In this document: one piece after another, positions 1 to 8,463 of the stretch
Layout: each line of letters starts with the position of its first letter
How positions within the stretch are numbered: the stretch's first letter is position 1
NCBI RefSeq assembly: GCF_009821115.1
Contig: NZ_VYTY01000010.1
Coordinates: forward strand, 62,001 to 126,000
DNA: 64,000 nucleotides
Reading direction: 5' to 3'
Source: Nitrincola alkalisediminis
Lineage (GTDB): Bacteria > Pseudomonadota > Gammaproteobacteria > Pseudomonadales > Balneatricaceae
Position numbers and translations under genes: made by a program
Notes under the pieces: model-generated
What the model was told of the DNA's origin: nothing
Seen by the model: only the letters and a program-made list of their open reading frames with translations
The model's database searches: none

Positions 1-201
1 GTGCAACGCTCTTGGCGCTTTATGGAGGGCTCTTCAAACTTTGGCGGAATGCCAGGGTTGTATGTTGTTAAATCCTTCATCTTAGTCTTTGTAGGTGTGG
101 TTGCTTTGCAGGCCATCGCGATGGTGCTGCGCAGTGTGTTAATTCTATCAGGACGCGAAGACCTCGTGCCTGAGCATTATCGTTATAAAGAAGGGGGTTA
201 A
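1..201 (+). CDS. TRAP transporter small permease (DctQ-like), C-terminal part
   Basis: Partial gene cut by the left window edge; the GTG at base 1 is probably internal. About 66 residues remain, with one hydrophobic helix (FILVFVGVVALQAIAMVL) followed by a charged tail, as at the C-terminus of DctQ small permeases. The stop lies 2 bases before the ATG of a DctM large permease, the usual DctQM order. With DctM it would form the membrane part of a Na+-driven TRAP carrier fed by a periplasmic binding protein, which would lie to the left. The identification rests on that neighbour and the helix, because the fragment is too short to recognise alone. Confidence 0.75.
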   Translation: MQRSWRFMEGSSNFGGMPGLYVVKSFILVFVGVVALQAIAMVLRSVLILSGREDLVPEHYRYKEGG

Positions 202-203
202 GC

Positions 204-1598
204 ATGGATCCAGTGTTTTTAGGTGAGATGCTCTCCCTATTGATGTTCTTCACCATTATTGGTGTGTTGATGATGGGGTTTCCGGTTGCTTTTTCCTTAG
301 CCGGTACGTCGGTCATCTTTGCCACCCTTGGGCATATGTTAGGTGTATTTGATCTATCTAACTTTTCGAGTTTAGCTCCACGTTATATAGGCGTCATGCT
401 GAATGAGGTGTTGGTAGCCGTTCCCTTATTTATCTTTATGGGGATGATGCTTGAACGCTCCGGGATAGCCGAGCAACTGTTGATTACCATGGGGCGTTTG
501 TTCGGTAAGCTGCGGGGGGGGCTGGGGTTGTCGGTCATCATCGTGGGCGCCTTATTAGCTGCTTCTACAGGTATTGTTGGTGCGACAGTTGTTACAATGG
601 GTCTGTTATCGCTGCCAGCAATGATGCGTGCGGGCTATGACCCTAAGCTGGCAACGGGTGTGATCTGTGCATCCGGAACACTTGGACAAATCATACCGCC
701 ATCAACGGTGTTGATCTTTATGGGAGACATGTTGGCGGGTGTGAATCAGCAAGTGCAAATGTCGAAAGGAAACTTTGCACCGACACCCGTCTCAGTAGGT
801 GATTTGTTTGCAGGTGCGTTTATTCCTGGACTCATGCTGGTAGCTATTTACATGGCATTTATGATTTATAAAGCTGTGCGCCACCCTGAAACCTGTCCAG
901 CACTTGAGGTGACAGATGAAGAGCGTGCACGTCTGTTTAAAGACGTCATCTTTACCCTCTTGCCACCTTTGTTGCTAATTATTGCGGTATTGGGCTCTAT
1001 CCTAGGTGGAATTGCGACTCCTACTGAGTCGGCTTCCGTTGGCGCGATAGGGGCGATGATACTCGCTGCAGTTAAACGTAAACTGACCTTTGCCAACTTG
1101 CGTCACGTGATGTTTGCAACAGCCAATACAACCGCAATGATCTTTATCATTCTGATTGGCGCCTCTGTCTTCTCGTTGGTATTTAGAATGATGGGCGGAG
1201 AAGAGCTGGTCAGTGATTTCCTCAACAGCTTACCGGGAGGCAAGGTGGGGGCGATCATTTTTGTGATGCTGTTGATGTTTATTCTAGGCTTTATTCTGGA
1301 TACCTTTGAAATCATCTTCTTGGTAATTCCAATTACGGCGCCGATATTGCTGATGATGGACATCGATCCGATTTGGTTAGGGGTAATGGTTGCAGTGAAT
1401 CTGCAAACCAGTTTCTTAACACCGCCTTTCGGTTTTGCGCTCTTCTATTTGCGAGGCGTGGCTCCGGATAGCATTACAACACGCCATATCTATCAAGGTG
1501 CTATGCCGTTTGTCTTCTTGCAAGTCATGGTTATTGGCTTGTTGATTCTGTTCCCAGGCTTAGTGACTTGGTTGCCGGATATGATTTACGGTCGTTAA
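204..1598 (+). CDS. TRAP transporter large permease (DctM family)
   Basis: 464 residues, almost entirely hydrophobic, with about a dozen predicted membrane spans. Family features include the early GFPVAFSLAG stretch, the GLSVIIVGALLAASTGIVG helix and the SGTLGQIIPPS re-entrant segment near residue 157, with a second PTESASVGA segment near 275. This is the transport subunit of a tripartite ATP-independent carrier in the inner membrane. The long hydrophilic loop near residues 175-200 resembles DctM proteins annotated for mannitol/chloroaromatic-type or dicarboxylate TRAP systems, but the substrate cannot be read from sequence. The gene follows DctQ by 2 bp and is closed by a strong terminator. 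Confidence 0.92.
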   Translation: MDPVFLGEMLSLLMFFTIIGVLMMGFPVAFSLAGTSVIFATLGHMLGVFDLSNFSSLAPRYIGVMLNEVLVAVPLFIFMGMMLERSGIAEQLLITMGRLFGKLRGGLGLSVIIVGALLAASTGIVGATVVTMGLLSLPAMMRAGYDPKLATGVICASGTLGQIIPPSTVLIFMGDMLAGVNQQVQMSKGNFAPTPVSVGDLFAGAFIPGLMLVAIYMAFMIYKAVRHPETCPALEVTDEERARLFKDVIFTLLPPLLLIIAVLGSILGGIATPTESASVGAIGAMILAAVKRKLTFANLRHVMFATANTTAMIFIILIGASVFSLVFRMMGGEELVSDFLNSLPGGKVGAIIFVMLLMFILGFILDTFEIIFLVIPITAPILLMMDIDPIWLGVMVAVNLQTSFLTPPFGFALFYLRGVAPDSITTRHIYQGAMPFVFLQVMVIGLLILFPGLVTWLPDMIYGR

Positions 1599-1614
1599 CA
1601 CGATATAGACATTG

Positions 1615-1652
1615 CCCCTAGCGTCTCGTACAGTAGGCGCTAGGGGTCTTTT
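1615..1652 (+). terminator. Rho-independent terminator after dctM
   Basis: Perfect 9-bp inverted repeat CCCCTAGCG / CGCTAGGGG with a 14-nt loop, followed by TCTTTTCT. It lies 16 bp after the dctM stop and ends at the 3' end of the convergent hydrolase gene. The T tract is only on the plus-strand side. Confidence 0.85.
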
Positions 1653-2579
1653 CTAAAAACCAGCTAAGACTTCCAAGTGTGCCTGAACACTAAACGCAAG
1701 TGATACAGGGTTGTATCCACCTTCAAGTACCGACACGATTCGCCCTTCAGAAAACTCATCCGCAATTTGCATAATTTTCTGAGTAACCCAGCGATAGTCC
1801 TCTTCATCTAAATTTAAATCAGCCATTGGGTCTTCTTTGTGTGCATCAAACCCTGCTGAAATAAAAATCATATCGGGCTTGTGTGTCCTGAGTGCGGGCA
1901 GCCATTGCTGTTCAATGGCATCACGGAACAGGGATGCATCAGAGTGTGCTGCGAGTGGACAATTGACAATGTTCGGGCGGTCAATTGAGCAATATCGCTC
2001 GGGATAATAAGGATGTTGGAAAGTGGAACAGACCAACACCTCTGGTCGATCTTTAAAAATATCCACGGTGCCATTGCAATGATGCACATCGAAATCCAAG
2101 ATCGCCACGCGGGAGATGGATGGGTGGGTTAGGGCATGACAGGCACCGATAGCGACATTGTTATAAAAGCAAAAGCCCATGGCCATGTTGTACTCGGCAT
2201 GATGCCCCGGTGGGCGTACCGCGCAGAACGCATTTTTCGCTTTTCCCGCTAAAACACGATTGGTTGCCAGTATCGCACTTCCTGCCGCTAAGCTGGCGGC
2301 ATGCAATGAGTCGGGGCAGAGTGCTGTATCATCGTCTGTGTATACAACTCCCTCTCTTGGCAGCTTCATCGTTAATTTTTTATGGTGAAGATTTGCATGG
2401 GCGAGTTTGATTTGCTCTTCAGTTACATGCACCGAAGTAAGTTGATCTAAATGATCGAGTAGTCCAGTTCGACTGAGCACTTTGTGTATGGCTTGCAGTC
2501 GCGTTGGGCTTTCTGGATGGTCTGGCCCCATATTATGGAGCATGCAGTCTTCATGAGTGATGTACGCCGTTGCCGTCAT
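1653..2579 (-). CDS. Histone deacetylase-family Zn hydrolase (acetylpolyamine amidohydrolase-like)
   Basis: 308 residues, the usual size for bacterial class II HDAC-like deacetylases. The active-site motifs are intact: RPPGHHA (122-128), GFCFYNN (135-141), DFDVHHCNGT (162-171, metal ligands Asp164 and His166), SAGFDAH (241-247, ligand Asp245) and a C-terminal LEGGYN with the catalytic-site Tyr. A cytoplasmic Zn-dependent amidohydrolase is expected; substrates in this family include acetylated polyamines, lysines and other amides, and the true one is unknown. The start has a good SD (AAGGAG, about 7 nt upstream of ATG). It is a single gene, convergent with dctM. Class is firm, substrate is not. 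Confidence 0.93.
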   Translation of the reverse strand: MTATAYITHEDCMLHNMGPDHPESPTRLQAIHKVLSRTGLLDHLDQLTSVHVTEEQIKLAHANLHHKKLTMKLPREGVVYTDDDTALCPDSLHAASLAAGSAILATNRVLAGKAKNAFCAVRPPGHHAEYNMAMGFCFYNNVAIGACHALTHPSISRVAILDFDVHHCNGTVDIFKDRPEVLVCSTFQHPYYPERYCSIDRPNIVNCPLAAHSDASLFRDAIEQQWLPALRTHKPDMIFISAGFDAHKEDPMADLNLDEEDYRWVTQKIMQIADEFSEGRIVSVLEGGYNPVSLAFSVQAHLEVLAGF

Positions 2580-2671
2580 TATTTTTCTCCTTCTACTTCC
2601 CTATTTTAGAGTATAAAGGAATAAATTAAGGTTAGGCGAAAGTTGTATTTTTAGAAAAAACTTCAAACTGT

Positions 2672-2701
2672 GCTAAAGCTTGATTCAGATCAAGCTTTAG
2701 C
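2672..2701. repeat. 12-bp perfect inverted repeat (hairpin) downstream of the helicase gene
   Basis: GCTAAAGCTTGA and TCAAGCTTTAGC flank a 6-nt loop, in the 182-bp gap between the helicase stop and the hydrolase start (both minus strand). On the minus strand the hairpin is not followed directly by a T run; a T run comes about 10 nt later. It may be an imperfect terminator for the helicase gene or a regulatory hairpin ahead of the hydrolase gene. Confidence 0.5.
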
Positions 2702-2761
2702 TTTGAGTCCCACTGTAGGATGTATCTACAGCATAGAACTGTACTTTTAGGCGTCGGTGTG

Positions 2762-4117
2762 TCACCCAGCATCCGGCGCTTTTCTTTTTTTCAGAGGCGC
2801 AAAACCTTGGTCAATAGGGGTTGCTGACTCTGCATTCGATGTCGGTGCACGACGTTTGCCGATGGCTTTCTTGTCGCGATGACGCTCTTTCACCTTAGGC
2901 TTAGTATCTAGTTTATCCTTAAGTTCTTTTTTCTTCTTACTGCCAGCTGCTTTACCTGAGCTTTTGACTTTTTCAGGGCCTTTGTAATGGCCTAGGAAAC
3001 CTGCAATGGTGCGCTGAGTAAATGACAGTTTGAGATAACGCTCGACGCTTCTCATTAGATTCCACTCAGACGGCGCGATCAGTGTAATTGCAGTGCCTGA
3101 TTTCCCTGCACGCCCAGTACGACCGATACGGTGAACGTATTCATCTCCAGAGCGTGGCATTTCAAAGTTAATGACGAGATCCACTCCGTCAATATCCAAG
3201 CCGCGTGCGGCAACGTCAGTGGCAACGAGAACCTGCACATGGCCATCTCTAAAAAAACGCATGGTTTTGCGGCGTTCAACTTGGTCCATCTCACCATGCA
3301 GAGATGCTGTTCTATGCTTGTGATACTTCAAGACATTGCCCAGATGCACTGAAGCGGCGCGAGTGTTGGTAAATACCACGGCTCTTTCTGGCTTTTCTTC
3401 GTCTAAAATGGCACTGATCAAACGCTCTTTGTGCTTGATATCATCCGCTAGAATAATTTGTTGGACAATCGTGGAGATCTGATCTTGTGCGGTGCTGAGA
3501 ATTAATCGCTCAGGTGATTTGAGCACTTGCTCAATGAGGTCTTCGATATCACGCGTTTTCAAGGTTGCAGAAAACAGCATTGTCTGACGATCGGTGCCAC
3601 AACTCGAGGTGATGGTTGTAACGTCTTCTCGAAAACCCATGTCGAGCATTCTATCGGCTTCATCAAGTATCAAAAACTCGATATCAGAGAGCACCAGGCT
3701 GTTTAATTCCAAATGCTCCTTAATTCGACCGGGTGTCCCTACAACAATTTCGGGATTTTTGCGCAGTTTTGCTGCTTGTTCTTTGAAACCACTACCACCG
3801 CAGATTGTCAGTGCTTTGATATGGGTGAAGGCGGCCAGTTTTATGCAAGACTGAGTGACTTGCTCCGCGAGTTCGCGTGTGGGAACTAAAATCAGTGCTC
3901 GTGTACCACGGTTAGGTGCAGGCTGCTCAAGGAAACGTTGTAACATAGGCAATAAAAATGCAAAGGTTTTACCGCTACCTGTTTCAGCACTGACTAAAAG
4001 ATCTTTGCCCTGAATGGCGAGTGGAATGGCTTGTGCCTGGACTTGAGTGGCTTCTTTAATGCCTTGGGCATCCAGAGCTTTTTGTATACGTTCGTGCAAA
4101 ATGATATCGGTGAACAC
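2762..4117 (-). CDS. srmB: DEAD-box ATP-dependent RNA helicase, SrmB-like
   Basis: 451 residues with all helicase motifs in order: Q motif region (ATQVQAQAIP), motif I AETGSGKT, Ia PTRELAEQ, TPGR, II DEAD, III SAT, V ATDVAARGLDI and VI HRIGRTGRAG. The last 80 or so residues are Lys/Arg-rich and contain KERHRDKKAIGKRR, which matches the basic tail I recall from E. coli SrmB (RHRD..IGKRR). SrmB helps early 50S ribosome assembly, so an rRNA-remodelling role is likely by homology. RhlE-type helicases are the alternative. The start is the first ATG of the frame, just before the conserved domain. Confidence 0.9.
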   Translation of the reverse strand: MFTDIILHERIQKALDAQGIKEATQVQAQAIPLAIQGKDLLVSAETGSGKTFAFLLPMLQRFLEQPAPNRGTRALILVPTRELAEQVTQSCIKLAAFTHIKALTICGGSGFKEQAAKLRKNPEIVVGTPGRIKEHLELNSLVLSDIEFLILDEADRMLDMGFREDVTTITSSCGTDRQTMLFSATLKTRDIEDLIEQVLKSPERLILSTAQDQISTIVQQIILADDIKHKERLISAILDEEKPERAVVFTNTRAASVHLGNVLKYHKHRTASLHGEMDQVERRKTMRFFRDGHVQVLVATDVAARGLDIDGVDLVINFEMPRSGDEYVHRIGRTGRAGKSGTAITLIAPSEWNLMRSVERYLKLSFTQRTIAGFLGHYKGPEKVKSSGKAAGSKKKKELKDKLDTKPKVKERHRDKKAIGKRRAPTSNAESATPIDQGFAPLKKRKAPDAG

Positions 4118-4329
4118 TTGGGCGCTTCTCTGACTGATAATCTATGTTGAAATTGTACCAGAAAAAGAATGAACTGTCGGTTTGATTCGTTTGATCCTCG
4201 TTAGCAACCTTTAGGTATGGGCTTATTCCTTTTCCAACATGAAAAATGTGCAAGTGCAATAATTAGTACTTGTCAAATGGCGCAAAGTCGGTTTATATAT
4301 CCTCTTTTCTCTTTAGTAATCTGAATCTT

Positions 4330-4869
4330 ATGCGCTCTATTTTAATTATCACTCTCAGTATTGCGTTAACAGGTTGTTTTTCCAACAGTCGCAGTGTTAA
4401 TCAATTGCAAATTGTCACGCCAAAGCATACACAAATTTTAGTCCCCAGCACGGCTCGTCCCTTAGTGCCTCAAGCGACTGAAATACGTTTGGCATTAGAG
4501 CAGCAGTACATGAGTTGGGCAGGTACTCCGTATCGTTTAGGTGGAGCGGATCGCAGTGGTATCGATTGCTCGGCGTTTGTGAGAGAGGTATTTGGAGATA
4601 TTTATAATGTCCAGTTGCCTCGTTCCACGGATGAACAGGTGACGTTAGGGAAAGAAATTGCGCGCCAAGAACTTAAACCGTCTGATTTGATTTTCTTTAA
4701 GACGGGGCGTACCCAGCGTCACGTTGGGATCTATTTAGGTGAAGGTAAGTTTTTACATGCGTCTACCAGTCGTGGTGTAATTATTTCAAAGCTTGATAAT
4801 CCTTATTGGAAGCGTAATTACTGGACAGCAAGACGCGCAGAAGAGGTTGTTCAATTAGCTAGTTTATAG
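4330..4869 (+). CDS. NlpC/P60-family lipoprotein, probable cell-wall endopeptidase
   Basis: 179 residues from the chosen ATG, which places a lipoprotein signal (hydrophobic stretch, lipobox LTGC, Cys16) at the N-terminus. The frame is open upstream from a TTG at 4270, but that start would bury the signal. The NlpC/P60 domain fills about residues 55-170, with catalytic Cys80 in GIDCSAF, His131 in RHVGIYLG and a third polar residue in HAST (His143). The family cleaves D-Glu-meso-DAP or related bonds in stem peptides; E. coli Spr/MepS and NlpC are relatives. It is probably anchored in the outer membrane. There is no strong SD. Confidence 0.9.
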   Translation: MRSILIITLSIALTGCFSNSRSVNQLQIVTPKHTQILVPSTARPLVPQATEIRLALEQQYMSWAGTPYRLGGADRSGIDCSAFVREVFGDIYNVQLPRSTDEQVTLGKEIARQELKPSDLIFFKTGRTQRHVGIYLGEGKFLHASTSRGVIISKLDNPYWKRNYWTARRAEEVVQLASL

Positions 4870-4883
4870 CGAGCAATCAAACA

Positions 4884-4915
4884 AAAAACCCAGCTGATGC
4901 TGGGTTTTTTGTTTT
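4884..4915. terminator. Bidirectional Rho-independent terminator
   Basis: AAAAACCCAGC / GCTGGGTTTTT with a TGAT loop, then GTTTT. The A run before and T run after let it serve both the NlpC/P60 gene and the convergent DUF1329 gene. Confidence 0.9.
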
Positions 4916-4929
4916 AACGTCCTCTGCTT

Positions 4930-6267
4930 TTAGCGACCGGCTCTGCGGATGGCTTGCGGGGTGAAGTCGTTGTAATCGAAGCGTTGGCTGAAATCATATC
5001 CAGCACCCTCTTCATTCGTTAAAGCACCGACGAGATAGCGACCGGATTGTAAGTCGTAGAAAGCTTCTGCGGCTGTCCAAGGCACTTGCACATCTCGGTA
5101 TGGGAAGTGATGTGCCTCTCCAACTCTCCACAGCTCACCACGTCCATCATAATGATCGACAGTGGCAACCTGCCAAGTGTCTTCATCGATGAAAAACACA
5201 CGCTTGGCGTAAACATGGCGTTGACCGTCTTTAAGCGTTGCTTCCACTTTCCACACTCGGTGAAGTTCGTAACGTGTCACATCAGGGTTGATATGACCTG
5301 CTTGTAAAATATCGCTGTATTTTAGTGAGCGGTCGGCTAGCTTAAAGCTGTTATACGGAATATAAAGCTCTTGCTTACCCACAAGGTTCCATTCGTAGCG
5401 ATCAGGAGCTCCATTGAACATATCCAGGTTGTCCGTGGTACGTTGTCCATCAGTCGCCGTACCCGGGGCATCGTAGGCGATGTTAGGGGCTAAGCGAACG
5501 CGCCGTTGACCTGAGTTGTAGGTCCAGGCTTGTCGAGGTTGGGTAATCTGGTTCATTGTTTCGTGAACCAGCAGAATATTACCGGTTAAGCGAGCAGGTG
5601 CTGTGACCTCTTGAACGAAGTAAAACAAAATGTTGTCGTAGCGAGCATCCTCGCTGCCTGATTTTAGATACGAAGGCCAAGAGAGCTTCTCGTTAATCTT
5701 TACAGGCGTGAAGCTTCCGTTTGCTTGCACGGGAATTTGTGCAAAGTTACGCTCAAGAGCGCCCCCACGGTAACGTGTCATGTGATTCCAGATCACTTCA
5801 AGTCCGTTTGTGGGAATCGGGAAGGCAAAGGCCTCATCAAAGTTTGCGATGCCATTACCACCATCCACTAACCGCGCATTTGCCGCGTTATTCTTAGCTT
5901 TAGCGTAGATTGAATCCGGATAGGAAGCGGTTCGATGTGTCGGGTAGACCGGCATTCTAAACGTGTCTGGATAGCGTTTGAACATGGCGATCTGACCATC
6001 GGATAAGCGGTCTCGATATTGATCAACATTTGCCGCAGTAATCACAAACAAGGGTTGCTCGTTTGCAAATGGATTCGTGTGGCGATCATTACTTTGAGCG
6101 AGACCGCCCGTCCATTCAGGGATAGTGCCCTCAGCATTGCCCGCGCGTTCGGCGCCGACAGGGGTTAGATCTTGTCCAAGGCGATTGGGATCTGCGGATA
6201 CATGTGCCGAAAGCAATAAGGCTAGGGCAGTGCTCAATATGAGCTTGGGTGTTCTCAAGCTTGTCAT
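4930..6267 (-). CDS. DUF1329 periplasmic/envelope protein
   Basis: 445 residues with a Sec signal peptide (about residues 1-25, cleavage after AHVSA). The mature start, PNRLGQDLTPVGAERAGN, and the spacing of ..GTIPEWTGG.. are typical of DUF1329 (PF07044). The family is thought to share the LolA/LolB-type lipid-binding fold, and members usually sit beside DUF1302 outer-membrane-like proteins, as here (20 bp downstream, same strand). A part in moving or sensing a hydrophobic compound at the outer membrane is inference. The gene is probably cotranscribed with the DUF1302 gene and under the divergent AraC-type regulator. Confidence 0.9.
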   Translation of the reverse strand: MTSLRTPKLILSTALALLLSAHVSADPNRLGQDLTPVGAERAGNAEGTIPEWTGGLAQSNDRHTNPFANEQPLFVITAANVDQYRDRLSDGQIAMFKRYPDTFRMPVYPTHRTASYPDSIYAKAKNNAANARLVDGGNGIANFDEAFAFPIPTNGLEVIWNHMTRYRGGALERNFAQIPVQANGSFTPVKINEKLSWPSYLKSGSEDARYDNILFYFVQEVTAPARLTGNILLVHETMNQITQPRQAWTYNSGQRRVRLAPNIAYDAPGTATDGQRTTDNLDMFNGAPDRYEWNLVGKQELYIPYNSFKLADRSLKYSDILQAGHINPDVTRYELHRVWKVEATLKDGQRHVYAKRVFFIDEDTWQVATVDHYDGRGELWRVGEAHHFPYRDVQVPWTAAEAFYDLQSGRYLVGALTNEEGAGYDFSQRFDYNDFTPQAIRRAGR

Positions 6268-6287
6268 TATTATTCTCCAGCTGAAAG

Positions 6288-8240
6288 TTAGAACGCAACC
6301 GATGCGCTAAGTGAAATAAAATCTCGATCCTTGTCTGCATTGAAGGATCCACCAAAGAACGTGGTATAGGAGGCTCCAAAGCGATATTTGTTCATATAGT
6401 CAGCGGTAAGGCCCAAGTTAATGGCTTTTTCATTTTCGCGGAATGCAGCACCCGGTTCAGGCCCGTTCCCTTTAACGCCATGTCTAAAGTTCAGTTCGGG
6501 CGTTAAAGTGACACCCGCAAAGGCATTTGGATACTCTAGAGCGCCTCTGAGTACATAGCCGTAGGAGTTTTTGGTCACAAAACCGGAGGTATCTCCAGCC
6601 GCATAGCCATAAATGCCAGAGCGTCCGTATTTGAGCGCGTTGGCACTCTCATCTAGACCATGGACATGCGTCCATCCGAGTTCTGCGATGGTACTAAGAC
6701 GGCTCGCGCCCAATACGTTATCATGGAACTTAATGAAGGTTGTTTGTGCCTGGGTTACATCAAACAGTCCGTAACCACGAATCGTACCGCCTGCACCCGC
6801 ATTGCGGACTAAGGCATCGGCTGATGAGTTGCCAATACCTCCGGGTGCAAATTGGCGAAGGATGGCGCCGACAAGAAGAGGTCCATTGACTTGAATGGGC
6901 ATGTCTTGCTTGTGACTGATTTCACCTGACCAAGCAATATCTCCTAGGTTTGTACTGAAGCTCAAACCGACCAAGCGTATTTTCTCGGGGTAATCGATAA
7001 AATAAGTGCTCCCAAAGGGGGCCGCTTGTGCGGCGGATGCTTGAGGCGTCAGTCCCGGTGGGAACGGAGGGCTCGGCAGAGCAGCCGGTAAGCCAGCGAT
7101 GTCCTGAGCGGATATAGGGGTGTTTACACCACTAATCATTGGTAGTCGGCTGTGGTATTGCGTGTAGTAGAGGCCAAACTCGGTGTTGTTGAGGTTTTCA
7201 GCAAAATAACGAAGATTTAAACCAAACTGATCTTCATTCTTCGCTTCTCGGCGTCCATTCGGTGCGCGATACACAACAGGCGTATAGCTACTGATTTCAG
7301 AGAAAATCGGATTGACTGCGGCTAAGCCTGCCAATGGGGCAAACGGATTCAAATTATTGTAATAGATTTGGTCATTGATTCCAGCAAAGCCTGTCCCGGC
7401 ACCTACACGTATTCCATCACAGCCTTGCGGTGCAAAGTCATTACTTGAAAAATACGTTCCACACCCATCAATAACTGTAGGCTCCCATTTTAGCTGATAA
7501 AAGCCCTCTATACTCAGGTTGTCCGTTAAACCCAGTGAGGCAAAGGCGCTGGCAAAAGGAAGTAGTCCTTCTTTAATTTCAGCGCCAGGTCTTCTGAACG
7601 CAGCAACATCCACTGGGTTGAACGAGTTAATTCCCCCTTGTATAAACGTACTTTCCCCCCAGTTAATCGCTTGTCGACCCAAGCGGATATCAAGCGGCAT
7701 GCTGCCTAGATTAAAACCACCGTAGACATAGGCATCCAGCAGCTCCGCTCCAGCTGATTTGGCAAAGTTATTAAAATCACTGTCATTGAGTCGAGCATTT
7801 GGCGTATAGCCATTGGGTGCATGTCCGTGCGCTCGGCTGCCTTTTTTCAGTTCATAATCGTACCAATATTTGCCGCGAGCAAAAAAACCTAGGTTGTTAT
7901 AACGAAGATCTAAGTCATGTACCCCTTTCACAACGGTTGAGAAGGGTTTTCCTTTCTTGAAGTTTTGGGTGCCGTCATCGTAGCTGCCTGAGCCACGGCT
8001 TGTACCGCCATTGGGTGGCGAGATTAAGCTTTGATCTGCATCTTTTAAGCGCACGCTTGTGCCAATCGAGAGATTAGAGTCAAATCGCCCTTGAATCTCT
8101 CCCAGTTGAAAATCAAGGCCATGGCTCTGTGCGCTGATGGATGCAGCGACAATGCCAGCCAAGATTGAGGGAGCAAAAAAGGGAGATGATTTAGAGAGAG
8201 TGCGGGCTTTTCGCTGATAGATAGTTGCCATTTCGTTCAT
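6288..8240 (-). CDS. DUF1302 outer-membrane-like protein
   Basis: 650 residues with an N-terminal signal (positively charged start, hydrophobic stretch, SAQSHGLDF) and many alternating beta-strand-like segments ending in an aromatic-rich C-terminus (ISLSASVAF), as expected of a beta-barrel. The segment LGRQAINWGES near residue 190 and the sequence around it match DUF1302 (PF06980). Function is unestablished; family members accompany genes for sterol, aromatic or alkane use in several proteobacteria. A second in-frame ATG lies 9 bases inside, and SD-like GGCGGA precedes the first. It leads a two-gene unit with DUF1329. Confidence 0.88.
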   Translation of the reverse strand: MNEMATIYQRKARTLSKSSPFFAPSILAGIVAASISAQSHGLDFQLGEIQGRFDSNLSIGTSVRLKDADQSLISPPNGGTSRGSGSYDDGTQNFKKGKPFSTVVKGVHDLDLRYNNLGFFARGKYWYDYELKKGSRAHGHAPNGYTPNARLNDSDFNNFAKSAGAELLDAYVYGGFNLGSMPLDIRLGRQAINWGESTFIQGGINSFNPVDVAAFRRPGAEIKEGLLPFASAFASLGLTDNLSIEGFYQLKWEPTVIDGCGTYFSSNDFAPQGCDGIRVGAGTGFAGINDQIYYNNLNPFAPLAGLAAVNPIFSEISSYTPVVYRAPNGRREAKNEDQFGLNLRYFAENLNNTEFGLYYTQYHSRLPMISGVNTPISAQDIAGLPAALPSPPFPPGLTPQASAAQAAPFGSTYFIDYPEKIRLVGLSFSTNLGDIAWSGEISHKQDMPIQVNGPLLVGAILRQFAPGGIGNSSADALVRNAGAGGTIRGYGLFDVTQAQTTFIKFHDNVLGASRLSTIAELGWTHVHGLDESANALKYGRSGIYGYAAGDTSGFVTKNSYGYVLRGALEYPNAFAGVTLTPELNFRHGVKGNGPEPGAAFRENEKAINLGLTADYMNKYRFGASYTTFFGGSFNADKDRDFISLSASVAF

Positions 8241-8311
8241 TCCGCCTTGTTATTATTGTGTAACGCATGCTCAGTTGTTTGAAAAAAACACTAGAATCGG
8301 TCTAATCTATG

Positions 8312-8330
8312 GGTTATGTAAGTAATAACC
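8312..8330. promoter_or_regulatory. Inverted repeat in the DUF1302 / AraC divergent promoter region
   Basis: GGTTAT-N7-ATAACC in the 223-bp gap between divergent genes. Flanking CTAGAATC and GATCTAG elements are partly symmetric around it. It is a candidate operator for the adjacent AraC-type regulator, but those proteins more often bind direct repeats. No convincing -35/-10 pair was identified. Confidence 0.4.
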
Positions 8331-8463
8331 TATTCTGATCTAGTCTCAGTAAAATACTAGTATATGACAATGACAAATTGCATCATAGAAAGTAACAAAT
8401 ACGTGCGAACAGGTTTGTGATGATGAGAGTCATCCGTTTATCAATAGAATAAGAGAGGCCAGT

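Noticed and set aside
4270-4329. Upstream TTG start for the NlpC/P60 lipoprotein
   Set aside because: It would place the lipobox 36 residues in, destroying the signal peptide.
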